Counted from the stretch's first letter, positions 26,046-35,879 are shown. The stretch: DNA of 64,000 nt from Homarus americanus (GCF_018991925.1 NW_024735381.1:569001-633000); one strand, 5' to 3'. A program made the numbers and translations. Notes: a model not told the origin generated them from the letters alone.

Positions 26046-26093
26046 AAAAGGTAACACGAATAAAATTAAATACCTGAATTGGATATGATACAA
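25164..26093 (-). CDS. CR1-like LINE ORF1: coiled coil plus SGNH/GDSL-type esterase domain
   Basis: A 309-codon frame without interruption. Residues about 21-28 (WGHRRRYGG) look like the remains of an N-terminal zinc-binding segment. Residues about 32-64 (LLATLLRQLGQLRSEVDTLK onward) form a leucine-heptad coiled coil, the expected trimerising part of ORF1 proteins. A charged linker follows. Residues about 137-305 carry the SGNH hydrolase blocks: VVVGDSQVRF with Ser144, the Gly of FPGAGIG near 168, SVGGNDIG with Asn198, and DGVHLS with Asp280 and His283. All four catalytic-block residues are present. Esterase-bearing ORF1 proteins are an established CR1/L2 LINE feature, thought to help RNP assembly or membrane association. 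The first in-frame Met is residue 121 and the frame opens at TTG, so the true N-terminus is probably upstream or lost by 5' truncation. Nothing in the sequence shows whether it is expressed. Confidence 0.85.
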   Translation of the reverse strand: MYHIQFRYLILFVLPFRVVIWGHRRRYGGKDDLLATLLRQLGQLRSEVDTLKGENEALRTELLQVGVLPSRTPAKEEQAWRVVVSKGTRVRLRKADQGVECSNPYQVLQEAGEEEKKQDGMDQGEERSVVQTLPTGKVVVVGDSQVRFVDWAFCARDRKRRTRVCFPGAGIGHVAERLDRVLSGEGTNPVVCLSVGGNDIGKVRSEELFKRYREALGKIRDRGGIPIVCGVLPRRGVGREWLSRAIAINCRLEKHCANNGWAFIDNWQRFYGNDYLYCRDGVHLSREGVKTLSASLEREIVTPKGGFRQ

Positions 26094-26614
26094 AATATGA
26101 AAAACATTTACTGGAGAACATTTACTGAAAAAAAATTACTGAAAAACATTTATCGGTCATAAGCAGCATCTAAGGTCAATTCGTCCTCTTGCATGGCTGA
26201 CATTAAGAGGTCTTCTCTCCGCTGGTCACTCAACTTGCCATCGTGTTATCCACGTGTACACTGTTGATCGACTACACCCAGTCAGAGGTCAATCCTAAGC
26301 TGAAATAGAGTACATCGTATAAGTACTATTTAAGGTATGATACATATACAAGTCACTTCTCCTACCCCTGTAAAATTAACGGAAGAGCATTTATTTTTTC
26401 ACATACGAATATTTACGTTTTGTGTACTATTACTGGTTAGCAACAGTGGATAACAAAAGAGTTGCGTAATGTTAGAAGCAGACAACAACGTCAAAACTGT
26501 AAATTATTTCCCCGGGGACAGTGACGGTGTTCCAAAGAGAATACTTAATGACTTACTCCAAGCCGCCAAATGAGACGAAATTGTCTCCACGAGAAGTCTT
26601 TTGCATGTGTGTGT
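26046..26614. other. Unassigned DNA with short GAAAAACATTTACTG direct repeats
   Basis: At 26097-26155 the word AACATTTACTG recurs three to four times in tandem-like fashion, just outside the ORF1 element. Otherwise nothing is recognised up to the poly-A/(AAT)n tract at 26615. Confidence 0.5.
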
Positions 26615-26625
26615 AAAAAAAAAAA

Positions 26626-26661
<36 letters not shown>

Positions 26662-27775
26662 CGGTTTATTGAAAATTCTGCAGCGCGAAGGCTGAAAATA
26701 TACATTGGACATAAATGACTTATTACATACATTGGTGGTTTAACAAAAGCCTTCATTAGAGAAAGGTGAAGGAACATACAGTGAACATACAGATTAATGT
26801 TTACAGCGGAGGTCACGTAGATCATGTAAGCTGAGGTGTAGCTGAACAGCAGACATGTAGTGTAGTAACTCCCTCACAGATGGCGTTATGAGGGGCATCA
26901 CGTGGAGTAGTAGTTCCCTCACAGATGGTGTATGAGGGGCCTGATGTGGTGTAATAATTCCCTCACAGATGGTGTTATGAGGGGCCTGATGTGGTGTAAT
27001 AATTCCCTCACAGATGGTGTAAGAGGGGCCTGATGTGGTGTAATAATTCCCTCACAGATGGTGTTATGAGGGGCCTGATGTGGTGTAATAATTCCCTCAC
27101 AGATGGTGTTATGAGGGGCCTGATGTGGTGTAATAATTCCCACAGATGGTGTTATGAGGGGCCTGATGTGGTGTAATAATTCCCTCACAGATGGTGTTAT
27201 GAGGGGCCTGATGTGGTGTAATAATTCCCTCACAGATGGTGTATGAGGGGCCTGATGTGGTGTAATAATTCCCTCACAGATGGTGTTATGAGGGGCATCA
27301 CATGGCGTAGTAATTCCCTCACGGATGGTGTTATGAGGGGCATCACATGATGCTGTAGCAACTCGTTCACTACGTGGTGTCGTAGCATCATGGGGACACC
27401 ATGTGGTCTGTTGTCACAGGACCTCACTCACTTAAGTGAGGTGTGGTCCCAGGGGAGTCTCAGGGGAATTATCACTGGGTACCTGGGACCTCACTGTGTG
27501 AAGGTTAGCTTGCGTAAGACTCAACTGTAACTGCCGAGTTGTTTTTCACTGACTTAAGCACTGTTCACCGCTATTCACACTGGTTTCATTCCTTTCTCAA
27601 ATGAAATAGTAACTTCTGGCGAGAACTTGTTGATATTCCGGTGGGGAGGAGGGTTCAGGGGAGGGAGTTGGTATGGGCCAACATAATAGTTGACATGGCT
27701 GCTGCTAGAGCAGCGCCAGGTGCGTCTAGACCCGTCTTGACCCGTCGGTGGTCAAGGATGAAGTGTGTGGGTGGT
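26615..27775 (-). mobile_element. Composite non-autonomous retroelement, copy 1 (unique 5' segment + VNTR + LINE-like 3' end + (TTA)n tail)
   Basis: In minus-strand order: a 5' segment beginning near 27775 with a hairpin (CTTGACCACCGACGGGTCAA and a closing G), then GTTGGCCCATACCAACTCCC, CCACCGGAATATCAACAAGT and CAGTGCTTAAGTCAGTGA; a 45-bp VNTR (27350-26867); a 3' segment with CTCTAATGAAGGCTTTTGTT and CCACCAATGTATGTAATAAG; and a terminus TGTATATTTTCAGCC, CAATAAACCGTTTATTATT with a (TTA)n tail and a T/A run at 26615-26660. The terminus resembles that of the minus-strand LINE fragment at 20.9 kb. No long protein is encoded outside the VNTR. The element is therefore probably mobilised by a LINE that recognises the shared 3' end. 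A second copy lies 2-3 kb away in the same orientation. Confidence 0.75.
26867..27350. repeat. 45-bp VNTR (copy 1 of composite element)
   Basis: Ten to eleven units of exactly 45 bp (GTTATGAGGGGCCTGATGTG, then GTGTAATAATTCCCTCACAG and ATGGT). Some units lost 3-6 bp. Edge units have ATCACGTGG or ATCACATGG in place of CTGATGTGG. Because 45 is a multiple of 3, the minus strand stays open as a 15-residue repeat (RELLHHIRPLITPSV). I regard this as incidental. Confidence 0.95.
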
Positions 27776-28006
27776 GGAGGGGGGGGGGGTTATATTCGCC
27801 GGCACAAGCATGACATAAACAAGAAGTAAAGAAGGTGAATATTGTGTCTGGTCTAAATTCATATTAAGTTCTTCTGATAAAGTGACAGCATCATAAAACT
27901 GGAGCCTTAACTTAGATGTAAACAGGTATTGTATTATGAAGATTGAAGAATAGATTACTTGAACTAGCCATGTTTACCTAGTGTTTGATTTAGCTTTTTT
28001 CATGGT

Positions 28007-28008
28007 TA

Positions 28009-28040
<32 letters not shown>
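28007..28040. repeat. (CA)n microsatellite
   Basis: About 16 CA units. Confidence 0.95.
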
Positions 28041-28042
<2 letters not shown>

Positions 28043-28559
28043 TACTTTATAGAGATAGCTATAGCAAAACCCACATGTGAACTCGCTGACAATGTGTTTA
28101 TTATTCTTCGAAGGACAACAGAGAACAAAGGTCTCAAACAGGAAACAGATAGATCGATTCTTAAAACAACTCCGATACATTGAAGAGCATAATTATTTGA
28201 GTTGGTCCTTATTGTCAATAATTGGAGGCATCAAGGGAAGCCAACAGTTGTGGCAACGGGTCACTGGAGAGCCCTTGTGCTGGTCCACTTTAATTAACCT
28301 GCATCAGGTAACACACAGGATCACATAGACGAGAGCCAATTTAGTTTACTTTTTGCCAACACTCTACAGTATTGGTGGTATATATCTTCAGTAATGATAA
28401 CATTTAGTACCAGTGTTACCATCCTGCACCAGACTCTCAAAATTTTCTTAAGTTATTTCTGTTTTCCGTAACTGAAGGGCTATAGAACGCGTCCATTACG
28501 ATAGCGTCTCTGTGTATTTTCGGCTCATTTTAGCCTCTGTCTTTGTGTTGTAACTTCAT

Positions 28560-28765
28560 TGAACTAATTAGACGTGTTCCCACATCACCAAATAGTGAAA
28601 AATTTATCCTGGGAGCCTTTGAGAATCCATTCCAACGTCGTCGGTGCTTAAGTAGGCCAGTTAGACGCGTTCTCACATCTCCAGTTGAAAGAAAAATGCA
28701 TTTGAGAAGTCTCTGGAAATATTTTACTTTCTTTGAGCGCCTGAGAAAACTACTTTCATGCTAAA
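28560..28765. repeat. Degenerate direct duplication, 93-bp spacing
   Basis: TTAGACGTGTTCCCACATCACC at 28568 (written here as two words TTAGACGTG and TTCCCACATCACC) and TTAGACGCG, TTCTCACATCTCC at 28661 are aligned copies. Each is followed by GAAAAATTTATCCTGGGAG or GAAAAATGCATTTGAGAAG. The plus strand is open for 73 codons across both, without a recognised domain. It may be a decayed repeat or a small old coding fragment. Confidence 0.4.
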
Positions 28766-28866
28766 CAAAGAAACGTTCTCAAGAATTAATGAAAGAATTT
28801 GAATCAGAAATCATGGAGACCGAGGATAAGCGAGTGAGGAAAAATATTCATGATGTTGATGAAAAA

Positions 28867-28890
28867 GACAGACAGACAGACAGACAGACT
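28867..28890. repeat. (GACA)n microsatellite
   Basis: Six GACA/CAGA units. Confidence 0.9.
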
Positions 28891-28917
28891 GCCAGTCACC
28901 GCCTTCTGTATCTGGAT

Positions 28918-29720
28918 AATGGGGAGGATAAGGGGGGAGGGGAGATAATATGGGGAGCGAGGAAGAAGGGGAGATAATATGGGGAGTGAGGAAGAAGGGG
29001 AGATAATATGGGGAGTGAGGAAGAAGGGGAAATTTATTTGGGGGAGTGGAGAGGAAAGGGATGAATGGGAAGGTTATATGGGGAGAAGAGATGAAAAAGT
29101 AGGGAGACTATCTTAAAAGAGGTGATGGAGAGAATATCTGAGCGGTGGAGAGTAGAGGAGTTAGGGCGATGTTCCCGAGGGAGTAGGGATTAGAGGGGGT
29201 TGGGAGTAAGTCTTAGGGTGTGAAGTGAGGCATGAACAGTATTTTAGGGAGTGAGGTGCGAGTAGTGGAAATGAGGAATCATGAGGAATGAGCTATTAGG
29301 TATTGGATGTAAGAGTCAAAATCCCGTCAGTAGAATGAGGAGAAGTGTGAGTGTAGATTGAATCGGGTGTGAGTGAGTGAGTCATGAATACCTCACAACT
29401 CATAACTCTCATATTCTCGCCTCATACCTTGTAGATTATGAGATAAGGTGTGGCTGCCACTAGCGACGTCTGCCAGAAGATAATAAGATCTGCAGGCTCT
29501 TGAGAAATACAATGAGGTAAGGAGAGAGGGTCGTAGGAAGAAGAAAGAGAGGGGGAAGAAGAAAAGACAAGGAAAAGTGAGAGATGAGGAAGAGAGGGGA
29601 AGAAAATGAAAACCTGGTGTAGAAAGGGAGAGGAGGAGGGAGGATGAAGGAGACGCGGTGTAAAGAGGGAGAGAACGAAGGAGGGAGAGAAGGTATGGGT
29701 TAAGGGAGTGTCATCGCTCA
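28918..29720. repeat. Purine-rich (GA/GGGA) tract with 29-bp units at its start
   Basis: The plus strand is strongly purine-rich for about 800 bp. At 28930-29030, GAGGAAGAAGGGGAGATAAT with ATGGGGAGT repeats three times at about 29-bp spacing. Further right, GGAGAGG, GAAGAAG and GGGAGTGAGG words dominate, with lower purity between about 29280 and 29500. The minus-strand 116-codon frame at 29422-29772 is a pyrimidine translation (S/P/L/F). Confidence 0.7.
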
Positions 29721-29805
29721 GGGGCTTCGTTTGTAGGTGACGACTCATAATGTTTGACCCTCTGAATGGCAACGAGCTGACGCGGACTAACCAGGGTGAT
29801 GATAG

Positions 29806-30765
29806 TAAATAATAATTAACGGTTTATTGAAAAAATTCTGCAGCCCGATGGCTGAAAATATACATTGGACATAAATGACTTATTACATACATTGGTGGTT
29901 TAACAAAAGCCTTCATTAGAGAAAGGTAAAGGAACATACAGTGAACATACAGATTAATGTAGGTGTTGAACAGCAAACTCGTAGTGTAGTAACTCCCTCC
30001 CAGATGGTGTTAGGAGGAACTCACGTGGTGTAGTAGTTCCCTCAGATGTTGTTATGAGGGACCTGGCGTGGTGTAGTAATTCCCTCGCAGATGGTGTTAT
30101 GAGGGACCTCACGTGTAGTAATTACCTCACAGATGGTGTTATGAGGGACCTCACGTGGTGTAGTAATTACCTCACAGATGGTGTTATGAGGGGCCTCACG
30201 TGGTGTAGTAACTCCCTCACAGATGGTGTTATGAGGGGCATCACGTGGTGTAGTAATTCCCTCACAGATGGTGTTATGAGGGGCCTGACGTGGTGTAGTA
30301 ATTCCCTCACAGATGGTGTTATGAGGGACCTCACGTGGTGTAGTAATTCCCTCACAGATGGTGTGATGAGGGACTTGACGTGGTGTAGTAATTCCCTCAC
30401 ATATGGTGTTATATGAGTGAGGTTTGGTTCAAGGCCTTCCTATCGTAGACGGATTAACACATCGGTGGTTGTTGTTGGGTCTCGCGGGGGCCGTTATCAC
30501 TGGGTACCTGGGACCTCACTGTGTGAAGGTTAACTTGGGTACGACTGTTACTGTTGAGTTGTTCTCACTGACTTAAGCACTGTTCACCTCTGTTCACCTC
30601 TGTTTAACACTGGTTCCGTTTCTTTCCTAAATGAAATTGTAACTTCTGGCGAGAACTTGTTGATATTCCGGTGGGGAGGAGGGTTCAGGGGAGGGGGTTG
30701 GTATGGGCCAACTTAACAGTTGACCTGGCTGCTCCGTCTTGACCCTACGGTGGTCAAGGATGTAG
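29806..30765 (-). mobile_element. Composite non-autonomous retroelement, copy 2
   Basis: Same order and orientation as the copy at 26.6-27.8 kb. The 5' hairpin (CTTGACCACCGTAGGGTCAA and a G) lies near 30745, followed by GTTGGCCCATACCAACCCCC and CCACCGGAATATCAACAAGT, then a 45-bp VNTR (30418-29988), CTCTAATGAAGGCTTTTGTT, and a terminus CAATAAACCGTTAATTATT with a much shorter A/T tail. Outside the VNTR the two copies are nearly identical in the 3' segment and the 30620-30720 segment. They differ near 27350-27480 versus 30420-30510, where one copy has an insertion or replacement. The independent VNTR variants and tails argue for two insertions, or one duplication followed by VNTR change. Confidence 0.75.
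29988..30418. repeat. 45-bp VNTR (copy 2 of composite element)
   Basis: Nine to ten units of 45 bp with the same consensus as copy 1, but mainly CTCACGTGGTGTAGTAATTC where copy 1 has CTGATGTGGTGTAATAATTC. The arrays have therefore homogenised separately. Both strands are open across much of it because the unit length is a multiple of 3. Confidence 0.95.
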
Positions 30766-30769
30766 TGTG

Positions 30770-30821
<52 letters not shown>
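30766..30821. repeat. (GT)n microsatellite at the 5' edge of composite copy 2
   Basis: GT units with one GC interruption near the left end, directly abutting the element's 5' end. Confidence 0.95.
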
Positions 30822-30823
<2 letters not shown>

Positions 30824-30983
30824 ATTACAGACATACAGTTGTTGTAGGATTTGATGAGGCTTCAGTGTAAGTAAAAAAATCAAAATTGCCTAATCGGCAC
30901 TAGCATAACATAACTAAACGTAAGCTTAGTTTTACTTAAGCACACATAACTTACCACAACCTAATCTGATTTATATTATTCTG

Positions 30984-31006
30984 TTAACCTAACCTAACCT
31001 AACCTA
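30984..31006. repeat. Short interstitial (AACCT)n, telomere-type
   Basis: TTAACCTAACCTAACCTAAC and CTA give four to five units of AACCT, the complement of the arthropod telomere repeat TTAGG. The tract is too short to be a telomere. It may be an interstitial remnant or part of a transposon end, since AACCTAA words also occur in the foldback element at 9 kb and near 57830. Confidence 0.7.
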
Positions 31007-31945
31007 GCTCAGTCTAACCGATCTATTTATGTAACTAATGTCCAAGACAGATATCACAGGCTCTCTAAATATATCTTACGACGCGAATTTTTAAATCAGT
31101 CTAATAAATTCCTCTGCTTATGGGTGTTTTCTTATCTCGTGGGATCTTGTCAAGCATCTCCTTAAACCACTTATGATGTGTTACTATTGCAATGAGTTCC
31201 CCGTACACTAACTTCAATAAGTTAAAGCTTGCAATAAGTATATTGGACTGCCGTCCCTCTGTAGGGGGCGTACATCAAGACCTAAACACTAGTTTGAAAT
31301 AACGATAACTGAGAAACAAGTGGTGTTACGTTCAATATTCACTGATTTATGCCAGGAGCAAAATTTGAGTCAAGAACTTAAACAAAATTAGCATTTTTTG
31401 CCAAAGCACTTGGTCACTATTGTGTCCAAATCTCTGCTTCCTAGCTCAAAAAATGTCTGAGGTAACACTGGAAAAAACAAACAGTAAAGCAAACAAATAA
31501 ACGGAAAATCTCTGAGTACTCCCTTTTGGAACTTATATCCCCGGGGCACGCGCTTCGCCCGGCACCTGGAGACGGTGTGAAGGAAGGGGGGTGGAGGGGG
31601 TGGGCAGTGTACAATAAATATAATATGAAATAGAGCAACGAGGCCCGATAGTCGGTCAGCCGGGGGGTAAAGCACAGCATAGCTGGTCAAAAAAAGTTTT
31701 CAAATTCATAGAGTGTGTGGCTATTTGCCATGAAATAAAACGTGAGCATTTTATACTCTGCTTCCGGCAATGTGTGGGGAAAGAGCGCCAGTGTTTCACT
31801 GTGGTTCTAGGTGTTTCATTGTGAGGGCAGAGGTTATGTACCGGGCGTTTCAATGTAATGACAGGTATATCAGTGGGGAATCAGGTGTTTAGAGGAAGAG
31901 AGAGAGAGAGCTCGAAAAAGAGAAAGCTTGGTAAAAATAGTTTTA

Positions 31946-31997
<52 letters not shown>

Positions 31998-32228
31998 CCA
32001 AGGCCGGGTTTCCGCTCCTGAGGCAGCGGAGTGGAGTCCAACACCCACCATCCAAGGATGGCAAAGGTAAACAAACACATTTCAGAGGAAAAACTGCTGC
32101 AGGAGAACCAAACTTTACCTTATATAGTCACGGCTATATGCAGTATATACGATGGTGTTAATAATGTTAGAATAATTTAAAAGAAGATATATACATGTCA
32201 TTAAGATATACAGGGTTATTCATTATAT
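31007..32228. other. Unassigned DNA
   Basis: No gene recognised. Two overlapping minus-strand frames at 31388-31690 share only low-complexity P/H content. A (GA)n array lies at 31950-31995. Confidence 0.45.
31950..31995. repeat. (GA)n microsatellite
   Basis: About 22 uninterrupted GA units. The Ser/Leu and Arg/Glu frames here are repeat translations. Confidence 0.97.
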
Positions 32229-32415
32229 AGTAGAACCCCAAACGCTTAATTTATTTTAGGACTTGTAATAAATAGGGACCTAAAATAAGTAGGAATAAAG
32301 TTTGATCACTGTGAAGACCTTTTATATTTTTCCCCAATGATCAGCTTTTATTTCTACTGATTTTTAGGTTCCTCTTGCATGTCCTAAAATACAGTAATCA
32401 TTTAAGGTACTCCAA
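32229..32415. mobile_element. Inverted-repeat element, possibly pogo/Tigger-like MITE
   Basis: Arms at about 32252-32308 and 32338-32391 are reverse complements over ~55 bp with a few mismatches and gaps. From the outside in they show TATTTTAGGAC, GGGACCTAAAA or AGGAACCTAAAA, AGTAG(G/A)AATAAA and TGATCA. A 29-bp loop separates them. Outside the arms the left flank reads TATAGTAGAACCCC, which recalls the CAGTAGAACC-type end of pogo/Tigger elements next to a TA. The right flank is more diverged (GGAGTACCTTAAATG on the other strand). No open frame. The superfamily assignment is tentative. Confidence 0.6.
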
Positions 32416-34619
32416 TAAAAAAAAATAATAATCCCGTTTATGTATTACAATGTGACTAAAGTAAATAAATGTTATTATTCTCAATGTAAAATAGTGCGAT
32501 TTATCACGATGTCAACAGTGTGGACTTGATAACTCAGTGTGGGAAAAAGTTAATGTTTTTTTCCAAGTCATGCTGGGTGCCGCCTTTATCATAGCTGTGA
32601 TACTGATCTTTGTTATTTTGATCCTTAACAAATAGTTGTTTTAGGTACTGTTATGGTGGACCCACACTCACATACGCACCCACGCACGCACTCACACTTA
32701 GACTATTCACCCTCCAGCGGTCCCAGGGATTGTTACAGTAAATCATTAATACTGCAGCTCTCTTAAGTCTCTTAATAATGAGGACATACCATAAAATTAA
32801 CACAGATGTAAACTGACTGGTGATCACCCTCTAACGTATCCTTGCCTCCAGGTGTGTGATAAAAGCTGAGAATTTAAACAAAGACGAAAGAGTAGACAGA
32901 ATACAAGTCCAATACCTGTCAGTCTTAGGCTTGACAGTGTGATTCAACTTGATCTTTGTGTTGCAGTTCTCGTGTCCATAGTTTTATCTTGTTTGCTAAA
33001 ATATACTAAATTTCTTCACATTTATGATATTCCTGTTTACACCGTGACTCCGACTTAAGTAAATTATTATCATTTTTTTTAGGCCTTTAGAACATGTAAA
33101 AGTTAGGACGCTCGTTCTCCATCACACTCTGGGTGAGCTTGACGTCCACAATGGTTTAACATCCTCGTTGATGACTCGAATTCGCTAGTTATGTCATAAA
33201 AAAAAACCGAGTAGTATAAAAACCAGAATCGGAACTGTACGTGTGGGGGGAGGGGGAGGGGGGAGGAGGAAGGGGGAGGGGAACGCGGTCCATAAATCAA
33301 TCGGTCGTTATCGTTCACAATGGGAATATGTGGAAACAGAGGTTAAATACACTTTTTTTTCATATCTGGATTAAATGTATCAATCATCATACCTTCACTC
33401 CACGTATATCACTGCACTTGACCTCTAGATCGTATCGGATTACGTATTAGGCATTTTTATTTCAATTTCTGATTAAACAATGTAATCTTTATTTGAAATA
33501 GCAGTTGAGATTTATGTTTGGTGGTTCGACATGTATCTTGACTGCACGATTAATCACAGATATTGGCTGCTGTACAGATAGACACCGAGCTGTTTTCTCT
33601 GACCAAACAATACACACACAAATAAAACCTCCTGTAACTAGACTGTGGTGAGAATGTCAGTCTAGGATACGTTCTTCAGTATTGTAAATGTTAGAAATAG
33701 ACATAATTGACAGACAGACAGGCTTACACAGATAGTTAGAGAGAAAGATCATACTAGCTGTCTTATTCACGTGACCTGTACTACCAGTTAGTGTCGAGGG
33801 TAAATGTGAGTCTTGGCTGGAGAAAAGGGGAGGAGGAGGAGGGGTGGTGGTGGAAGAGAAGATAGTGTTATATAGAAACACCAATAAAGGTAGATAATAA
33901 AAGAAGGAGCTACAGGTAGGTGCGTATGTGTACGGAAATATACAGTAAAGGAGAGACAAAGGGAGGGAGAGAAGAAAGAAGTGTAGTGTAGTGTGACCCC
34001 AGGTGTTGAGGTACACACAACCCAGTATATCAATCAATCCTGAAGTGGTGTACTGTACTCCACACCGTGTGAGGATCATTCTCTCTCTCTCTCTTCTCAC
34101 CTCAAACTCTCTCGATGTGGTTCTGGTTCTGTTCTATTTGGTTTTGTTATTTCTTCGTCTTTCTTTTATAGTCATGAAAAGTGGCGGCCATAGGCTTGAC
34201 GAGCCGTTGGGAGGCGGTGAGGACACAATACACTGATATATGCCTTCAGCACACAATGTGGTCAGTCCTGTACCCAGCCGCCTTCACTTTTCTAACTACA
34301 ATATGAAATATGATATCCATTCACAGTGGCAGATTGTCCCTTTTACTCCCTTTAGCCGGAACTTTGCACGACTGGTTCATCGTTGCGAACATTTTTGGTG
34401 TTAACAAGTTTGTTTACACTTTTGGAAACAATTATGTTGGATCAATACTCACGAGGGTTAATATTAACTTAAAGAAGTGTATGACAATATATTGTAATGT
34501 ATTAACCCTGTATTGCGACTCATTATAATTTTGTCGATGAAATGTTTCATTGTAATATATGATTAAGATAAAACAACTTGGCGAGCTAAATACTAACACT
34601 AGTATTTTTTCATTAATTA
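32416..34619. other. Unassigned DNA
   Basis: No gene recognised. It contains a G-rich run at 33244-33285 (GGGGGAGGGGGAGGGGGG-type, with quadruplex potential) and a purine-rich stretch at about 33810-33990. The minus-strand frames over these are S/P/L-rich translations of the purine tract. Confidence 0.45.
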
Positions 34620-34817
34620 CACGCGGTGGCTATTCAGCCGTCACCGGTTGAATAGCATGTTCTTGTCAAGTGTAGGATCACGGCTGAATAGCCGGTTGCG
34701 TAGACCAGGCTATACAATTGGTGACGGCTGAATAGCATGGTTGTCTATGTAGCCATCCCGGGACGCCTGCATAAACTACAAGACTATTCAGCCGATGACG
34801 ACTGAATAGCCACTGCG
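34620..34817. mobile_element. 198-bp MITE with 26-bp TIRs and nested hairpins
   Basis: The terminal inverted repeats start CGCGGTGGCTATTCAGCCGT (34622) and, on the other strand, CGCAGTGGCTATTCAGTCGT (34817). They match 23 of 26 positions and all three differences are transitions. TTAATTA occurs at 34613-34619 and 34818-34824. It directly abuts the right end and lies two bases from the left TIR, so it is a likely 7-bp target duplication. The word TATTCA/TGAATA with flanking GC occurs six times, and each end is itself a hairpin (GCTATTCAGCCG ... GGTTGAATAGC). Non-coding. Confidence 0.8.
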
Positions 34818-34824
34818 TTAATTA

Positions 34825-35879
34825 TTTTGCTCTATAATCATAACAATAAAATGGCTGACAAACTGAAATTGTCTGCATCTTTAGTCTCCGGGAGAATAAC
34901 ACCACACTAGATACTGAGATAAACCATAGAAATGCAAACTAAAACATAAAGATGTATTTCTATTCGTGTCTAAGATAAGAGACATCATTAAAATTCTGTA
35001 GATCAACACCTGTAACGTAGACTAACACCTGTAATTTTCCTGCTGAATAGAGTACAGTACCTTGATCTGAAACTATATTTGTTAATTCTTATGATATAGA
35101 AATCTTCGAGTCTGTCTTTAGTATTTTTTCGTGAGTAAGAACTAAGTCCTGAGAGCTTAGCACATGTCCTTATGTTGTCGCCTTACTCAGTGCCGCCACC
35201 TCTTGACACTGCACCAGGCGATAATGTTCACACTCGTGTCATAACATCGTGCCGTCACACAGAGACAATGGGCTTTATCGTCAGGCAATGTCATGAGGTT
35301 ACGACATTCGAATGTGCCATAAATTTGTATCACCAGATCATATCCTCATGTCTTTAAGTAAAGGAGTGAGTCGTCATGTCTTGGGGTGAAAGAATGGGCT
35401 ACCATGACGTGTTAAAGATTAAGTTACTACACTACGCAGAATCATAGAAGTCACCATGCAGTGTACTTAAAGAATCGGTCACCATATTGCACGGTGAAAG
35501 AATGGTGCACCATGCTGAAGTGAAAGAACAGGTCACCATACCAAGTCACTGGGTAGTGTTTCAAGCTCACACGTGTAATCAAGTCGTGTTGTGGTACACC
35601 AGGCGGTCATAGCACGTTACCGGACCTTCAAGAATTATTATTCTCCATATGAGTATTGACGACGATGAGAAGTCAAGACACGCAAGAAACAAAGAGGCGG
35701 TTCATACAGTATAATCTCACTACATTATATCTTATTACATTATCCATATATATAATGCACGATGTCTGCTTGTTTGTTTGTCTGTACGTTCACTACGCAC
35801 GGCTTTAGTTTTCATGAGATATGAAAACTGATATTTTGTGTGAAGATGATTATGTAGCCCAGAAGTGTTAAGAAAGTGG
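34825..35879. other. Unassigned DNA
   Basis: No gene recognised. Between 35350 and 35550 the words GTCACCAT and AAAGAAT(G/C)GG recur loosely (about 35385, 35451, 35476, 35505, 35530), which suggests a very degenerate repeat of about 35-45 bp. Confidence 0.4.

Larger units (their letters stand above)
27776..29805. other. Unassigned DNA between the two composite elements
   Basis: No gene recognised. It contains a poly-G run at about 27779-27789, a (CA)n array, a degenerate 93-bp duplication at 28568/28661, a (GACA)n tract and a long purine-rich block. These are listed separately. Confidence 0.5.
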
